64,000 nt of DNA from DASRPD01 sp035646535 (lineage in GTDB: Bacteria; Actinomycetota; Acidimicrobiia; IMCC26256; JANYLB01): the NCBI GenBank assembly GCA_035646535.1, contig DASRPD010000098.1:53102-117101 (forward strand). Reading direction: 5' to 3'. Below the pieces are notes generated by a model. It worked only from the letters and a program-made list of their open reading frames with translations, had not been told where the DNA came from and ran no database searches. Shown piece after piece: positions 53,363-61,935 of the stretch (position 1 is the stretch's first letter; each line of letters begins with the position of its first letter). The translations under genes and the position numbers were made by a program.

Positions 53363-54550
53363 ATGAGTACCACCCCTACGTTCGAGGCGCTCGGCGTCTC
53401 GGCCCCTCTCGTCGCCGCGCTGGCGAAACAGGACATCATCGAGCCGTTCGCGATTCAGACGCTCGCACTTCCCGACGCATTCGCCGGTCTCGACGTGTGC
53501 GGAAAGGCGAAGACCGGATCGGGCAAGACCCTGGCCTTCGGGCTCCCGCTGCTCGAGCGGATCGGTCAGGCCGCGCCGCATCGACCGCGCGCCCTGGTCC
53601 TCGTGCCCACCCGCGAGCTGGCCAACCAGGTCAAGCAAGTCCTCGCGCCGCTCGGCAAGATCTGTGAGCGCCGGGTGAAGGCGATGTACGGCGGGGTCTC
53701 CATCGAGCCGCAGATCACCGCGCTGGGCAAAGGCGTCGACGTCGTGATCGGCACGCCCGGTCGCCTCATCGACCTCATGGAGCGAGGCGAGCTCTCGTTC
53801 TCCGAGATCGAGGTTCTCGTCCTCGACGAGGCCGACCGCATGGCCGACATGGGGTTCATGCCCCAGGTCCAGAAGATCCTCCACAAGATCGTGTCCGAGC
53901 ATCAGACGATGCTCTTCTCTGCGACGCTCGACGGGGCGATCGACCGGCTCGTGCAGCGCTACCTCAACGATCCCGTGTACCACGAGATCGAGGGCCGCGA
54001 CGCCACGGTCGAGGAGATGACGCATCGGTTTCTGCTCGTGCACCAGATGGACCGGGTCAAGGTGGCCGCGGCCATCGCCCGCAACTCGGGCCGGACTTTG
54101 GTGTTCACGCGCACCAAGCGGGGCGCGGACCGGCTCGTCACCCAACTTCGCCGTGAGGGGGTCCGCGCCGGGGCGATCCATGGCGACCTGCGTCAGGCGG
54201 CGCGTGAGAGCGCGCTGGCGGACTTCGGGTCGGGGAAGGTTCCGGTGCTCGTCGCAACCGACGTCGCGGCCCGTGGGTTGCACATCGACGACATCGACGT
54301 CGTCGTGCACTACGACCCACCCGAGGACCACAAGACATACGTGCACCGGTCCGGCCGCACGGCACGCGCCGGAGCGAGCGGCGTCGCGGTCACGCTGATG
54401 CTCTACAACCAGGAGAACGAGATCCGCGTGATCCAGCGGCGTCTGTCGTTGGACCTACCGATCGTGGAGGTCTTCTCGAACGATCCCCGACTCGAGGACC
54501 TGCACGCGTTCGGAGCGGAAACCGAAGCCGTCGCCGGGTCAGCCGCCTGA
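53363..54550 (+). CDS. DEAD-box ATP-dependent RNA helicase
   Basis: The 395-residue protein has all helicase motifs: the Q motif EPFAIQTLALP, Walker A AKTGSGKT, PTRELA, GTPGRLIDL, DEAD in VLDEADRMADM, SAT, TDVAARGLHID and HRSGRTARAG. It lacks an extended C-terminal RNA-binding tail and so resembles short RhlE-type enzymes. It unwinds structured RNA in ribosome assembly or decay, often at low temperature. Confidence 0.95.
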   Translation: MSTTPTFEALGVSAPLVAALAKQDIIEPFAIQTLALPDAFAGLDVCGKAKTGSGKTLAFGLPLLERIGQAAPHRPRALVLVPTRELANQVKQVLAPLGKICERRVKAMYGGVSIEPQITALGKGVDVVIGTPGRLIDLMERGELSFSEIEVLVLDEADRMADMGFMPQVQKILHKIVSEHQTMLFSATLDGAIDRLVQRYLNDPVYHEIEGRDATVEEMTHRFLLVHQMDRVKVAAAIARNSGRTLVFTRTKRGADRLVTQLRREGVRAGAIHGDLRQAARESALADFGSGKVPVLVATDVAARGLHIDDIDVVVHYDPPEDHKTYVHRSGRTARAGASGVAVTLMLYNQENEIRVIQRRLSLDLPIVEVFSNDPRLEDLHAFGAETEAVAGSAA

Positions 54551-54580
54551 GGGTCAGCCGCCTGGGGCTCAGCCGCCCGA
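54536..54580. repeat. Three 15-bp tandem repeats across two gene ends
   Basis: The units are GGGTCAGCCGCCTGA (54536), GGGTCAGCCGCCTGG (54551) and GGCTCAGCCGCCCGA (54566). Unit 1 contains the helicase stop codon and unit 3 contains the stop of the convergent carboxypeptidase. The array therefore sets where both proteins end. Confidence 0.75.
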
Positions 54581-56098
54581 GGGTCGGCGAGACCGGGTGG
54601 GTGAGCCGGCGCGGGTGGGTCGGGACGTCGCCCTTGGCGGACGAATCGTCGCGCTTGGAGGTCGTCGAGTGGTCCGGTGCATGACGGACACGTTCGACGA
54701 ACCGACCGGTCCCGCCTCGGGATCGAGGACCCGGAGCACACCGCTCCTGCGAGCGTCGGCCAGCATCTTCTGACGAGCCAAACGCCGACGGCGCTGATGC
54801 TTGACCTGTCGCCGGCGCGAGACGAACGCCACCGCGAGCACGACCAGGATCGCCAAGGTGATGGTCCGCCCCGAGACCGGCCCGGGCGCCGAGCCGGTGG
54901 TCGCGCGCGCCGATGTCGCGGCCGTCTCGGGCGAACCCGACGAGGTCGCTCCGCCGGCCGACTCGCTCGGGTCCGCCCCGGCGTCAGCGCGCGTCGTGGC
55001 GCCGCGTTCGACCTGGGCGCCGGCGACTCCGACCGCCGAGGCGCCCAAGGTCCGAGGGAACCCGGCGACGGCTGCCCGGCGTTGCTCGACCGTGGTCGCC
55101 CGGACGGGGGGAAGTGTGGCCGAGCCGTCCTGGCCCGAGACGGGCACCGCAAAGCACTGGTCGGTGAGGCGGGTTGCCCAGCCGAGCGTGTCGCGGATGC
55201 CCAAGACGACGGCGATGCACGTGCGCCCGTCGCGGGTCGCGGACGCGATGAAGGTCCGGTCGGCTCGCTCGGTATAGCCCGCCTTGAGGCCGGTCGCTCC
55301 CGGATAGGTCGTGAGCCAGGTGTCGTTGTGGTTGGGGATCGTGCGTTGGGCGCCATCGGGCCCGGTGAATGGATAGTCCTCGAGCCGGGCGGTCGCCGAT
55401 GCGATGGCGGGTACTGCCAGGGCATTGCGCGCAATGACCGCGAGGTCGAACGCACTGGCCAGGCTGCCGCCCTGGAAGCCCTCACCTTCGGCGTCGAGCC
55501 CGGCCGGGTCGTTGAAGGTGCTGTCCCGGAGGCCCATCCGGGTCGCCGAGGCCTGCATCGCGTCGGCGAAACCCTCGAGGCTCCCCGCCGCGTTCTCGGC
55601 GATGGCGTAGGCGGCGTCGTTGGCGGAGGCCATGAGGAGCGCATGGAGCGCGTCGGCCATGAGCCAGACCTCACCGGCCCGCATGGTGATCTTCGACGCC
55701 GGTTGGGCCTCGACCAGCGGGCTGATCTGGAGGGTGGCGTCGAGGGGGAGCCGCTCGAGGCCGACGAGGGCGGTCATGAGCTTGATCGTGCTCGCCGGGA
55801 GGACAGCACGGTGCTCGTCGCGTGCCGTGATCACCGCGCCGGTGTCAGCGTCGGCGACGAGGTACGCGCGCGGGAGCGGCTCGGAGCCGGGAATGTCGGC
55901 GGCCGGGTTGCCCGCGCCGTCGTCGGGGGCATCGATCGTGGCTCGTGCGGTCCGCGATGGGTGAGCTGCGCCGGGCGCAGCGACGCTCACCGGCGCCAGC
56001 AGCGCCAGGAGCCCCATCCCGCCGACCGCTGCGGTCGCGATCCGCCGCGCGATCCGCCGCACTCCTCGTCTTCGCTGTGGCGTGCCCCCCGCCGACAT
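54569..56098 (-). CDS. D-alanyl-D-alanine carboxypeptidase (penicillin-binding protein, S11-like)
   Basis: The 509-residue protein has an N-terminal signal/anchor (AVGGMGLLALLAPVSVAA), the SxxK motif PASTIKLMTALV, the SxN motif MASANDAAYAIAEN and the KTG-like GLKAGYTERADR (KAG). It ends with a membrane helix (ITLAILVVLAVAFVS) and an Arg-rich cytoplasmic tail. It trims the terminal D-Ala from peptidoglycan side chains. It is expressed from a leaderless promoter (56107-56112). Confidence 0.9.
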   Translation of the reverse strand: MSAGGTPQRRRGVRRIARRIATAAVGGMGLLALLAPVSVAAPGAAHPSRTARATIDAPDDGAGNPAADIPGSEPLPRAYLVADADTGAVITARDEHRAVLPASTIKLMTALVGLERLPLDATLQISPLVEAQPASKITMRAGEVWLMADALHALLMASANDAAYAIAENAAGSLEGFADAMQASATRMGLRDSTFNDPAGLDAEGEGFQGGSLASAFDLAVIARNALAVPAIASATARLEDYPFTGPDGAQRTIPNHNDTWLTTYPGATGLKAGYTERADRTFIASATRDGRTCIAVVLGIRDTLGWATRLTDQCFAVPVSGQDGSATLPPVRATTVEQRRAAVAGFPRTLGASAVGVAGAQVERGATTRADAGADPSESAGGATSSGSPETAATSARATTGSAPGPVSGRTITLAILVVLAVAFVSRRRQVKHQRRRRLARQKMLADARRSGVLRVLDPEAGPVGSSNVSVMHRTTRRPPSATIRPPRATSRPTRAGSPTRSRRPSGG

Positions 56099-56106
56099 GG
56101 CCAACC

Positions 56107-56112
56107 AGGCTA
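56107..56112 (-). promoter_or_regulatory. -10 box TAGCCT, leaderless promoter of the carboxypeptidase
   Basis: TAGCCT on the minus strand ends 8 bp before the ATG at 56098, with no ribosome site. Confidence 0.5.
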
Positions 56113-56263
56113 GGGGAGCGGTCCGCCACCGCGGCGAATCCCATGCCGGTTCGCCCCGGGCGATGTGCGACGATGAGGCGATGCAATCGCCCCGTTCGCT
56201 CACGCGCACCGCCCACCACCGCGCCGTTCGCTCGACCCTTCGCCCCGTGGCGAACCGGGTCCG

Positions 56264-57475
56264 GTGACCCCCACACCGGCCGCATCCCGACGCGTCTCGC
56301 GCCGGGTCGGCGCGATTGCCGAATCGGCGACCCTGGCCGTCGACGCCCGATCCAAGGCGCTCCGGGCCGCAGGCGAGCCCGTGATCGGCTTCGGCGCGGG
56401 CGAGCCCGACTTTCCAACTCCTCCCCACATCTGGGAGGCCGCGGCGCTGGCCTGCGCCGACCCGCGGAATCATCACTACACCCCGACTCCGGGTCTGCCC
56501 GAGCTACGCGCCGCGATCGTCGCCAAGACGGCCCGGGATTCCGGCTTCGCATGCGACGCCTCCCAGGTGGTGGTGACCAACGGGGCCAAACACGCCGTGT
56601 ACAACGCGTGCCAGGTACTCCTCGACGACGGTGACGAGGTGTTGCTCCCGGCCCCCTACTGGACGACCTATCCGGAGACGATTGCGCTCGCCGGTGGCGT
56701 GCCCGTTGCCCTGCCCACTGACGCCGACAGTGGATTCCGGGTCTCGGTCGACCAGCTCGACCGGGCGCGCACCGACCGCACGAAGGCGCTGTTCTTCGTG
56801 TCACCGGACAACCCGACCGGTGCGGTGTACCCGCCCAACGAGGTGGAGGCCATCGGTCGCTGGGCCGTCGAGCACGGGGTCTGGGTGATCACTGACGAGA
56901 TCTACGAGCACCTGACCTTCGGGGACGCGACGTTCTCGTCGATGCCGACGCTGGTCCCCGAGCTCGCCGAGACGTGCATCGTCGTGAACGGCGTGGCCAA
57001 GACCTACGCCATGACCGGCTGGCGGGTCGGGTGGATGATCGCTCCTCCCGACGTGACCCGGGCGGTCGTCAACTTCCAGTCCCATTCGACGTCCAACGTC
57101 GGCAACGTCGCGCAGGTGGCTGCGCTCGCGGCGGTGTCGGGAGATCTCGCAGCCGTGGGGGAGATGCGGGCTGTCTTTTCGCGGCGCGGTGCCCGAATGC
57201 ACGAGATGCTGCGCGCGATTTCCGGTGTCGAGTGCATGGCCCCACAGGGGGCCTTCTACTGCTTCCCGTCCTTCGCCGGTGTGCTCGGGCGCGACATCGC
57301 CGGCCGCCGGCCGGACACGACGGTCGAGCTGTGCGAGGTGCTGCTCGACGAGACCAAGGTCGCGATCGTGCCCGGCGAGGCGTTCGGTGCGCCCGGCTTC
57401 GCCCGGCTCTCGTTCGCGCTCGGAGACGACGATCTCGTCGAGGGTGTCGAGCGAATCGCGAAGCTGCTCGCATGA
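56264..57475 (+). CDS. PLP-dependent class I/II aminotransferase (aspartate-type)
   Basis: The 403-residue protein has IGFGAGEPDFPTPPHIWEAA at the N-terminus and the PLP-Lys motif GVAKTYAMTGWRVGWM. SPDNPTGAVYPP and ITDEIYEHLTF carry the Asn and Asp/Tyr that bind PLP, and RLSFAL the substrate Arg. GTG 56264 is the likely start. Its stop overlaps the serA ATG by 4 bp. It probably supplies an amino donor step, such as aspartate or branched-chain transamination. Confidence 0.9.
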   Translation: MTPTPAASRRVSRRVGAIAESATLAVDARSKALRAAGEPVIGFGAGEPDFPTPPHIWEAAALACADPRNHHYTPTPGLPELRAAIVAKTARDSGFACDASQVVVTNGAKHAVYNACQVLLDDGDEVLLPAPYWTTYPETIALAGGVPVALPTDADSGFRVSVDQLDRARTDRTKALFFVSPDNPTGAVYPPNEVEAIGRWAVEHGVWVITDEIYEHLTFGDATFSSMPTLVPELAETCIVVNGVAKTYAMTGWRVGWMIAPPDVTRAVVNFQSHSTSNVGNVAQVAALAAVSGDLAAVGEMRAVFSRRGARMHEMLRAISGVECMAPQGAFYCFPSFAGVLGRDIAGRRPDTTVELCEVLLDETKVAIVPGEAFGAPGFARLSFALGDDDLVEGVERIAKLLA

Positions 57476-59055
57476 GCGCGCGCATCCTCGTCACCGAACC
57501 CATCGCCGCGAGCGGTCTCGACGTCTTGCGGGCCGCGGGACTCGAGGTCGACGAGCGGCTCGGCCTCACCCCGACCGAGCTCGTGGAGGCCGTGCCGGGC
57601 GCGGCCGCGTTGGTGATCCGCAGCGCGACCCAGGTCACCGCCGAGGTCATCGAAGCCGCCGACGCGTTGGAGGTGGTCGGCCGGGCCGGCATCGGGCTCG
57701 ACAACGTGGACGTCGCCGCGGCGACCCGTCGAGGCGTGATGGTCGTCAATGCCCCCCAGTCCAACGTCCTGTCCGCAGCCGAGCACACCCTTGCGCTGTT
57801 GCTCGCTCAGGCGCGCAACATCCCCCAGGCCCACGCGGACCTCAAAGCGGGTGAGTGGAACCGGTCCCGCTGGCAGGGCGTCGAGGTCCACGGGAAGACT
57901 CTCGGCATCGTGGGTCTCGGCCGTGTCGGCGTCCTCGTCGCGCAGCGGGCGCTGGCCTTCGGCATGCACCTCGTTGCCTACGATCCGTACGTGAGCGCGG
58001 ACCGAGCCCGCCAGCTCGGCGTCCGGCTCGCGGAGCTGGATGAGGTGCTCGCCAGCGCGGATTTCCTGACCGTGCACCTGCCCAAGACTCCCGAGACGAT
58101 GGGCTTGATCGGCCGAGACGCGCTGATGAAGGCGAAGCCGGGTTTGCGGGTCGTGAACACCGCCCGCGGTGGCATCGTCGACGAGGCCGCGTTGGCCGAG
58201 GCTGTGCGCGACGGTCGCGTCGAGGGTGCAGCGATCGACGTGTACGCCAACGAGCCCACCACGGAGAGCCCACTGTTCGATTTGCCGAGCGTGGTCGTCA
58301 CCCCGCACCTCGGAGCGTCGACCGTCGAGGCGCAGGACAAGGCCGGCCAGACCATCGCCGAGCAGGTGATCCTGGCGCTCGCGGGCGAGTTCGTTCCCTT
58401 CGCGGTGAACCTCGCGGCGTCCGAGGCCAACGCGACGGTGCAGCCGTTTCTTCCGCTCGCCGAGCGGCTGGGCCGGCTGTTCAGCGCGCTGGCGGGTGGC
58501 GCGGTCGGCACGCTCGAGATCAGCTACGAAGGCACGATCGGCGGCTACGACTGCAAAGCGCTCACGCTCGCCGTCCTGAAGGGCGTGCTCGCCCCCGTGC
58601 TGGACGAGACCGTGTCATTCGTGAACGCCCCGCAGCTCGCGGCTGAGCGGGGAATCGTCGTGCGCGAGACGACCTCGGGTGCGGCGCGCGACTACGTCAA
58701 CCTCATCACGATCCGAGGCCGTGTCGGCAACCGGTCCGTCCACGCCGCCGGGACCCTGGCGGGTACCCAGGCCTTGCCGCGCATCGTCGGGATCGATGAC
58801 CACCTGGTGGATCTCCCGCCAAAACCGTTCATGCTCGTGGTGCACAACGAGAACCGTCCCGGCATGATCGGCGCGGTGGGCAGTGTGCTCGGCGGCGCGG
58901 GTCTCAACATCTCCAACATGGATGTCGGTCAGGGCCCGGGTGGCGAAGCGGCGCTCATGGTCGTCACGGTCGACTCCGCGGTGCCTCCGGAGGTGGTCGA
59001 GGAGCTGAACGGGCGACCCGGCATCGCTTACGCGCAGGCCATCGAGCTGGGCTGA
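57472..59055 (+). CDS. serA: D-3-phosphoglycerate dehydrogenase
   Basis: The 527-residue protein catalyses the first step of serine synthesis. It has the catalytic domain VGRAGIGLDNVDVAAA, the NAD loop GIVGLGRVG, and VNTARGGIVDEAAL with the substrate Arg. TPHLGASTVEAQ carries the catalytic His. It continues with the intervening (ASB) domain and a C-terminal ACT domain (MLVVHNENRPGMIGAVGS). The full length matches the long actinobacterial type, feedback inhibited by serine. It is coupled to the aminotransferase. Confidence 0.97.
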   Translation: MSARILVTEPIAASGLDVLRAAGLEVDERLGLTPTELVEAVPGAAALVIRSATQVTAEVIEAADALEVVGRAGIGLDNVDVAAATRRGVMVVNAPQSNVLSAAEHTLALLLAQARNIPQAHADLKAGEWNRSRWQGVEVHGKTLGIVGLGRVGVLVAQRALAFGMHLVAYDPYVSADRARQLGVRLAELDEVLASADFLTVHLPKTPETMGLIGRDALMKAKPGLRVVNTARGGIVDEAALAEAVRDGRVEGAAIDVYANEPTTESPLFDLPSVVVTPHLGASTVEAQDKAGQTIAEQVILALAGEFVPFAVNLAASEANATVQPFLPLAERLGRLFSALAGGAVGTLEISYEGTIGGYDCKALTLAVLKGVLAPVLDETVSFVNAPQLAAERGIVVRETTSGAARDYVNLITIRGRVGNRSVHAAGTLAGTQALPRIVGIDDHLVDLPPKPFMLVVHNENRPGMIGAVGSVLGGAGLNISNMDVGQGPGGEAALMVVTVDSAVPPEVVEELNGRPGIAYAQAIELG

Positions 59056-59058
59056 ACC

Positions 59059-59083
59059 CGCCGCCGACCGCGTGCCGGCGGCG
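59059..59083. terminator. Hairpin between convergent genes
   Basis: CGCCGCC (59059-59065) and GGCGGCG (59077-59083) pair perfectly with an 11-nt loop between the ends of serA and the convergent small gene. Confidence 0.4.
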
Positions 59084-59092
59084 CTACGAGTG

Positions 59093-59461
59093 TCAGCGCT
59101 TGGCGGCGCGCAGCCCGTCGGCGGCGGCGGCGTCCGGGTCGATGTAACAGCGATCAGCGTTCGTGCGCTCGTAGTTTGTGCCGCCCGGCAGGTGGAAGAT
59201 TCCGCTGGACAGCTTGGCCTTGACCGGATGTGACGCCGGGCAGCTGGTCCCCTCGGGCTCGACCCACGAGGCCGGCGTCTCATCGGGTGAGGGCGTCTGA
59301 TCGGGTGAGGGCGTCTCGTCGGTCGGAGCTTCGTGAGGTGGTGTCGTGAGCGGTTCGTTCCACGCGCCGGCGGACTGGCCGGCACTGACCTTGCGGTAGA
59401 CCGCGACCGCGATCGCGGCCAACGCCCCGAGCACCAGGAGCCGCCGCAGAACCTTCAGCAT
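59093..59461 (-). CDS. Membrane-anchored protein with sunset-type domain
   Basis: The 122-residue protein has an N-terminal membrane helix (LLVLGALAAIAVAVY) and a linker built from an 18-bp repeat (DETPSPDQTPSPDETP). The C-terminal SCPASHPVKAK, SGIFHLPGGTNYERTNADRC and DAAAADGLRAAKR match the sunset domain pattern (Cys, HxPxG, Y, T, Cys). The function of that domain is not known. It is divergent from the leuA leader. Confidence 0.7.
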   Translation of the reverse strand: MLKVLRRLLVLGALAAIAVAVYRKVSAGQSAGAWNEPLTTPPHEAPTDETPSPDQTPSPDETPASWVEPEGTSCPASHPVKAKLSSGIFHLPGGTNYERTNADRCYIDPDAAAADGLRAAKR

Positions 59462-59535
59462 CGGAAGATCATCGCACGTAGGACGCCGACACCGGATCGC
59501 AAGGTATTGGGGTCCACGGCCGATGGTCAGCCTGC

Positions 59536-59541
59536 TACGTT
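59536..59541 (+). promoter_or_regulatory. -10 box TACGTT of the leuA transcript
   Basis: TACGTT is followed at 10 bp by the leader-peptide ATG, with GGAG (59542-59545) between them. No convincing -35 box is seen. Confidence 0.45.
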
Positions 59542-59551
59542 GGAGATGCCT

Positions 59552-59620
59552 ATGCAGCAGGATTCGAACGTTCGCCGGGACACGCGCCCGGGTATCTTCA
59601 CGAACCTCCTTCTTACTTAG
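59552..59620 (+). CDS. leuA leader peptide (leucine attenuation)
   Basis: The 22-residue ORF begins MQQDSNVRRD and ends FTNLLLT before a TAG. Three successive Leu codons (CTC CTT CTT) lie just before the end, two of them the CTT codon that is rare in this GC-rich genome. GGAG precedes the ATG. Ribosome stalling at the Leu codons would govern folding of the downstream hairpins. The position, size and codons fit a leader peptide for leuA. Confidence 0.75.
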   Translation: MQQDSNVRRDTRPGIFTNLLLT

Positions 59621-59622
59621 GC

Positions 59623-59685
59623 GCGAGCGCCCACCGGTGCTCGCAGATGCCTCCTCGTGCCTTCGGGCCGAGGGGGCTTTCTCTT
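59623..59685 (+). promoter_or_regulatory. leuA attenuator: upstream hairpin and terminator
   Basis: GCGAGCGCC (59623-59631) and GGTGCTCGC (59636-59644) form the first hairpin. GCCTCCTCG (59649-59657) and CGAGGGGGC (59669-59677) form the second, with an inner GCC-TTCG-GGC tetraloop, followed by TTTCTCTT (59678-59685). The second is a textbook intrinsic terminator before leuA. A switch between alternative pairings would let low leucine allow readthrough. Confidence 0.7.
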
Positions 59686-59745
59686 GGCCAATTCCCGACG
59701 ACACCCCGATCGATCGAACCGAGAAGAACCGAGAAGGTGAACAGC

Positions 59746-61293
59746 ATGGACCGGGTCTTGATCTTTGACACCACGCTGCGAGACGGTGAGCAGTCGCCTG
59801 GCATCTCCCTCGATGTCGGCGAGAAGCTCGAGATCGCCGAGCAGCTCGGCCGGCTCGGCGTCGACGTCATCGAAGCCGGCTTCCCGATCGCCAGCCCGGG
59901 TGACTTCGACGCGGTCGAGGCGATAGCGAAGTCGATCCGCGGCCCGATCATCGCGGCCCTGTCCCGCACGGCATTCGGCGACGTCGACCGCGCCTGGGAA
60001 GCTGTTCGTCACGCCGAGCGTCCGCGAATCCATATCTTCATCGCCACCTCCGAGATCCACATGGCCAAGAAGCTGCGGATGACCCCGGACCAGGTCAAAG
60101 CCGAGGTCGCGGCGTCGGTGAGTCGGGCCAAGGCATACGTCGACGACGTCGAGTACTCCCCCGAGGACGGGTTCCGATCTGATCCCGACTTCATGGCCGA
60201 GGTCTGCCAGCTCGCGGTCGACAACGGCGCCACGACGCTGAACATCCCCGACACCGTCGGCTTCGGTGTTCCGGAAGACTTCGGCAAGCTCATCGCGTAC
60301 GTGCTCGACACGGTGCGGGGTGACTTCGTCGCATCGACGCACTGCCACGATGACCTCGGGCTCGCGGTCGCGAACTCTCTGGCCGGGATCACCAACGGCG
60401 CCCGTCAGATCGAGTGCGCGGTGAACGGGTTGGGCGAACGCGCCGGAAACGCGGCGCTGGAGGAGGTCGTGATGGCCATCAAGACGCGGTCCGACTACTT
60501 CGCGGGACTGGACACCGGTGTGCGCACCGAGGAGCTGTCGCGCACCTCACGGCTCGTGTCCCGCCTCACCGGCTACCCGGTGCAGTTCAACAAGGCGGTC
60601 GTCGGTCGGAACGCGTTCGCGCACGAGGCGGGCATCCACCAGCATGGCGTGCTCGAGGACCGCAACACCTACGAGATCATGGACGCCGGTGCGGTCGGTC
60701 AAGAGGCCGCGCAGATCGTGCTCGGCAAGCACTCCGGTCGCCATGCTTTCTCGGACACGCTCGAGAAGATGGGCCTCCACGTGCAGGGCGACGCGCTCAA
60801 CGCGGCGTTCCGCCGCTTCAAGGAGCTGGCCGACCGCAAGGTCGAGATCACCGACGCCGACCTCGAGGCGATCGTTGCCGAGGAGATCGGTGCCGACCAC
60901 GTGCACCGATACTCGATCGCTGAGCTCGAGCTGCGGGGCGGCACGAGCGGAGCGCCGAGTGCGCGCGTCGTGCTCACCCATGAGGGCGGTACGGTCGAGG
61001 CGACCGGGGTCGGCAACGGCATGATCGACGCGGCCGCGGCGGCGATCGCCGAGGCGAGTGGGGTGAGCTCCACCGTGCTCGACTTCCAGGTGGCGTCGGT
61101 CACCGGTGGTGGCGATGCCCTCGGAGCAGTCGTGTTCATGCTCCAGAGCGAGGACGGCATCAAGGCGTCCGGGCGGGGCGTGGCCACCGACGTCGTCGAG
61201 GCGGCGGCGCGGGCCTATCTCAATGGGGTCAACAAGATCCTGCGGCTCCGAGAGGTCGGAGCGGCCGGCAAGATCCGCGAGGTGGGGCCATGA
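59746..61293 (+). CDS. leuA: 2-isopropylmalate synthase
   Basis: The 515-residue protein condenses acetyl-CoA with 2-oxoisovalerate, the first leucine-specific step. FDTTLRDGEQSPG starts the HMGL-like barrel with the catalytic Arg-Asp, and STHCHDDLGLAVANS carries the metal His-x-His. The ECAVNGLGERAGNAALEEV segment is typical. The linker and C-terminal allosteric domain for leucine inhibition (TSGAPSARVVLTHEGG) are intact. It sits behind a leader peptide and attenuator. A methyltransferase overlaps its stop (ATGA). Confidence 0.96.
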   Translation: MDRVLIFDTTLRDGEQSPGISLDVGEKLEIAEQLGRLGVDVIEAGFPIASPGDFDAVEAIAKSIRGPIIAALSRTAFGDVDRAWEAVRHAERPRIHIFIATSEIHMAKKLRMTPDQVKAEVAASVSRAKAYVDDVEYSPEDGFRSDPDFMAEVCQLAVDNGATTLNIPDTVGFGVPEDFGKLIAYVLDTVRGDFVASTHCHDDLGLAVANSLAGITNGARQIECAVNGLGERAGNAALEEVVMAIKTRSDYFAGLDTGVRTEELSRTSRLVSRLTGYPVQFNKAVVGRNAFAHEAGIHQHGVLEDRNTYEIMDAGAVGQEAAQIVLGKHSGRHAFSDTLEKMGLHVQGDALNAAFRRFKELADRKVEITDADLEAIVAEEIGADHVHRYSIAELELRGGTSGAPSARVVLTHEGGTVEATGVGNGMIDAAAAAIAEASGVSSTVLDFQVASVTGGGDALGAVVFMLQSEDGIKASGRGVATDVVEAAARAYLNGVNKILRLREVGAAGKIREVGP

Positions 61294-61832
61294 CCAACGA
61301 CGTGAACTGGTGGTCACGCGCGGAGTGGGCCGAGCGGTACCTCGCCCGGCGGGACGACATTCCCCATCGCGCCGAGGGCTACCTCGCGCTGGTCGAGCAC
61401 ATCCCGGCCGACTGGCGGCGCGTGCTCGACCTGGGAACGGGCGACGGCTACACCCTCGGGTTCGTGCTCGGTGAGGAGCCATCGGTGCGCGGGGTCGGAG
61501 TGGACTTCTCGGTCGCAATGCTCGAGCGGGCACGGGCGCGCTTCGCCGAGGACGCCCGCGTCGAGATCGTCGAGCATGATCTCGATCGGCCGCTGTCGAG
61601 CGCGCTCGGCCGGTTCGATCTCGTCGTCTCGAGCTTCGCGATTCACCACTGCGCGGACGAGCGCAAGCGCGCCCTCTACGGCGAGGTCTTCTCGCTGCTC
61701 GAGCCGGGCGGACGGTTCCTCGACCTGGAGCACGTCGCGTCGGCGACGCCCGCGCTCCACGATGGCTTCCTCGCCGCGATCGGAATGACGCCGGTCGAGG
61801 ACGACCCGTCGAACAAGCTCGCGTCGGTGTGA
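61290..61832 (+). CDS. Class I SAM-dependent methyltransferase, frameshifted near the end
   Basis: The 180-residue frame has motif I VLDLGTGDGYTLG, VGVDFSVAMLERAR (motif II) and FDLVVSSFAIHHC (motif IV), typical of small-molecule methyltransferases. The frame stops at 61832. The adjacent frame (to 61933) continues the family C-terminus with EQLGWLDALGFVDVDCHWKW. A 2-bp insertion at the GTGTG near 61827-61831 explains the break. It could be a sequencing error or real inactivation. The ATG overlaps the leuA stop. Confidence 0.75.
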   Translation: MTNDVNWWSRAEWAERYLARRDDIPHRAEGYLALVEHIPADWRRVLDLGTGDGYTLGFVLGEEPSVRGVGVDFSVAMLERARARFAEDARVEIVEHDLDRPLSSALGRFDLVVSSFAIHHCADERKRALYGEVFSLLEPGGRFLDLEHVASATPALHDGFLAAIGMTPVEDDPSNKLASV

Positions 61833-61935
61833 GCGAGCAGCTCGGTTGGCTCGACGCGCTCGGATTCGTCGACGTCGACTGCCACTGGAAATGGCGCGAG
61901 CTGGCGCTCCTAGCCGGCGTCAAGCCCGGCTGAGG

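Noticed and set aside
59560..59580. GATTCGAACGTTCGCC, resembling a T-arm, in the leuA leader
   Set aside because: No cloverleaf can be built. The sequence is better explained as part of the leader-peptide ORF.
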